NCBI GenBank assembly: GCA_964605095.1
Contig: CAZSBS010000273.1
Span: 1 to 6,296, forward strand
DNA length: 6,296 nucleotides
Origin: JAUWQU01 sp964605095
GTDB lineage: Bacteria; Planctomycetota; Phycisphaerae; SM23-33
Direction: 5' to 3'
Under the pieces are notes generated by a model. It saw only the letters and a list, made by a program, of their open reading frames with translations, was not told the DNA's origin and searched no databases. Position numbers and translations under genes: made by a program. Below are positions 5,110 through 6,296 of this stretch, one piece after another. Position 1 is the stretch's first letter, and every line of letters begins with the position of its first letter.

Positions 5110-6296
5110 CTATTTACTGGTCGCCTTGACCCGCTCTTCCTGCGACATGGCGGAGAGCTTCTCGACCTGCTTGACGTCCAGCTTCAGGCCCTTGGCGACC
5201 CGCCGGCCATAGTCAGGGTCGGCCTTGAAGAACAGGGCAGTCTGGCGGAACTGGATGCGCTTTTGGGCGTTGCCCAGGTGAGCGACGATGTTGCCGACCA
5301 GATGCTCGCGGTCCATATCGGTCATGACTCGGCGGTAAAGCTCACCGGGCTGGAAGAAGTCTTCGTCGGTCACTTCTTGCGGATGCCGCGCGGCCTGGCC
5401 TTCAAGGTCGATGGGCGGCTCAGCCACGGTCGGGTCTGGCTCAGGCCCGCCCATGGAGTTTGGCCAGTAGTTCGGCCCACCGCCGCCGTTTTCGTCCAGG
5501 CGCATGTAGCCGTCCCGCTGATAGTTGGCGGCCTTGCAGGCCTTGGGGGCGTTGATGGGCAGGAGTTGGTAGTTGGGCCCTAGGCGGTACAGGTGAGCGT
5601 CGTGGTATGAGATAACCCGCGCCTGGAGCATCTTGTCCGGCGAGGACCCGATCCCGGGCACAAAACTGCCTGGGTTGAAGGCCGACTGCTCGACCTCGGC
5701 GAAGTAGTTGGCTGGGTTGCGGTTGAGCGTCATCCGCCCGATCTCGATAAGCGGGTAGTCCTTGTGCGGCCAGACCTTCGTTATGTCGCAGATGTTCCAT
5801 CGGTACTTGGCGGCGTCCTTGGCCGGCATGATCTGCACGCAAACGCGCCAAGCGGGAAACTTTCCCTTCTCGATGGCGGCGTACAGGTCGTTCGTGGCGT
5901 GGTTGGGGTCCTCGCCGGCGAGGCGCGTCGCCTCCTCACGCGTGAGGTTCTGGATTCCCTGCTCGGTCTTGAAGTGGTACTGCACCCAGTAGACCTCGCC
6001 CTTGGCGTTGTACCACTTGAAGGTGTGGCTGGAGTAACCGTTCATGTTGCGGAAGCTGCGAGGGGTGCCGCGGTCGGAGAAAAGAATTGTCACCTGGTGG
6101 AGCGACTCCGGCGTTAATGACAAGAAATCCCAGAACATGTCCGGGTCGGGAGCGTTGGTGGCCGGGTTGCGCTTCTGGGTGTGGATGAAGTCCGGGAACT
6201 TCAGCGGGTCGCGGATGAAGAAGACCGGCGTGTTGTTGCCGGTCATGTCGTAGTTGCCCTCTTCGGTATAGAACTTCAGGGCGAAGCCACGAGGGT
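5110..6296 (-). CDS. katA: Haem catalase, monofunctional, small-subunit type (5' end outside window)
   Basis: The last 394 residues of a haem catalase, which turns H2O2 into water and O2. The visible part begins PRGFALKFYTEEGNYD, so about 100 residues are missing, including the distal His. Seen directly: GNNTPVFF with the active-site Asn, FIHTQKRNP, FLFSDRG-like ILFSDRG, HTFKWYNAKGE, TKVWPH, NRNPANYFAEVEQ, and ARVISYHDAHLYRLG with the proximal haem-ligand Tyr. The Asn-to-Tyr distance is 210 residues, the same as Asn148 to Tyr358 in human catalase. The C-terminus (FFQPGELYRR, KADPDYGRRVAKGLKL) closes soon after the core, so there is no flavodoxin-like extension of the large-subunit clade. No frameshift is seen. 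The TAG at 5112-5110 has no visible terminator after it and is followed at once by a truncated permease. The gene symbol is by family; katA and katE naming varies. Confidence 0.95.
   Translation of the reverse strand, partial: PRGFALKFYTEEGNYDMTGNNTPVFFIRDPLKFPDFIHTQKRNPATNAPDPDMFWDFLSLTPESLHQVTILFSDRGTPRSFRNMNGYSSHTFKWYNAKGEVYWVQYHFKTEQGIQNLTREEATRLAGEDPNHATNDLYAAIEKGKFPAWRVCVQIMPAKDAAKYRWNICDITKVWPHKDYPLIEIGRMTLNRNPANYFAEVEQSAFNPGSFVPGIGSSPDKMLQARVISYHDAHLYRLGPNYQLLPINAPKACKAANYQRDGYMRLDENGGGGPNYWPNSMGGPEPDPTVAEPPIDLEGQAARHPQEVTDEDFFQPGELYRRVMTDMDREHLVGNIVAHLGNAQKRIQFRQTALFFKADPDYGRRVAKGLKLDVKQVEKLSAMSQEERVKATSK

Noticed and set aside
4070..5583. Long plus-strand open frames (4070-4972 and 4933-5583)
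   Set aside because: They are antisense to the radical SAM, permease remnant and catalase sequences and show no protein family pattern.
1..6296. CRISPR array, tRNA or rRNA genes, insertion sequence ends
   Set aside because: I saw no regularly spaced direct repeats, cloverleaf or rRNA-like sequence, transposase motif or paired terminal inverted repeats while reading both strands. A covariance-model search would be needed to exclude small RNAs.

Overview
The window is GC-rich, densely packed bacterial DNA. Its gene content suggests an anaerobe or microaerophile that must protect iron-sulfur chemistry from oxygen: an Mrp/orange-protein chimera, an iron-sulfur flavoprotein, a Tat-exported cysteine-rich protein, a radical SAM enzyme and a haem catalase. 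Such genes are common in Desulfobacterota, Planctomycetota and similar lineages. No taxonomic marker is present, so the phylum is not assigned.

Left half, plus strand (about 1-3482). A DUF5320-type small protein (65-340) is followed after 17 bases by a 409-residue Mrp/NBP35 P-loop ATPase fused to a NifX/orange-protein (ORP) domain (358-1587). The start of a hotdog-fold thioesterase (1571-2047) overlaps its 3' end. After a 172-base spacer, which holds a possible 33-codon ORF, comes a Tat-signal, 10-cysteine DUF3795-like protein (2220-2582). A 300-base spacer follows, carrying a hairpin, a small palindrome and a frameshifted Tat leader (2780-2871). It abuts a flavoprotein with an Isf-type compact cysteine motif (2883-3482). 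The first three genes are probably one transcription unit. The last two may be coupled to it or have their own promoter.

Right half, minus strand (about 3635-6296). Read in the direction of transcription, this holds a haem catalase whose 5' end lies outside the window (6296-5110), the C-terminal remnant of an ABC-3 (ZnuB/MntB-type) metal permease (5109-4693), and a BioB/PylB/HydE-type radical SAM protein (4693-3635). The remnant stop and the radical SAM start share a base (TGATG). The flavoprotein and radical SAM genes converge on a 152-base spacer.

Points of most interest: a strong Shine-Dalgarno (SD) sequence and ATG inside the Mrp-ORP gene that could yield a free ORP domain; the broken Tat leader in front of a flavoprotein that now looks cytoplasmic; the metal permease cut off exactly at the catalase stop codon; and an unassigned radical SAM enzyme translationally coupled to that remnant. 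I see no CRISPR array, tRNA, rRNA or complete mobile element.
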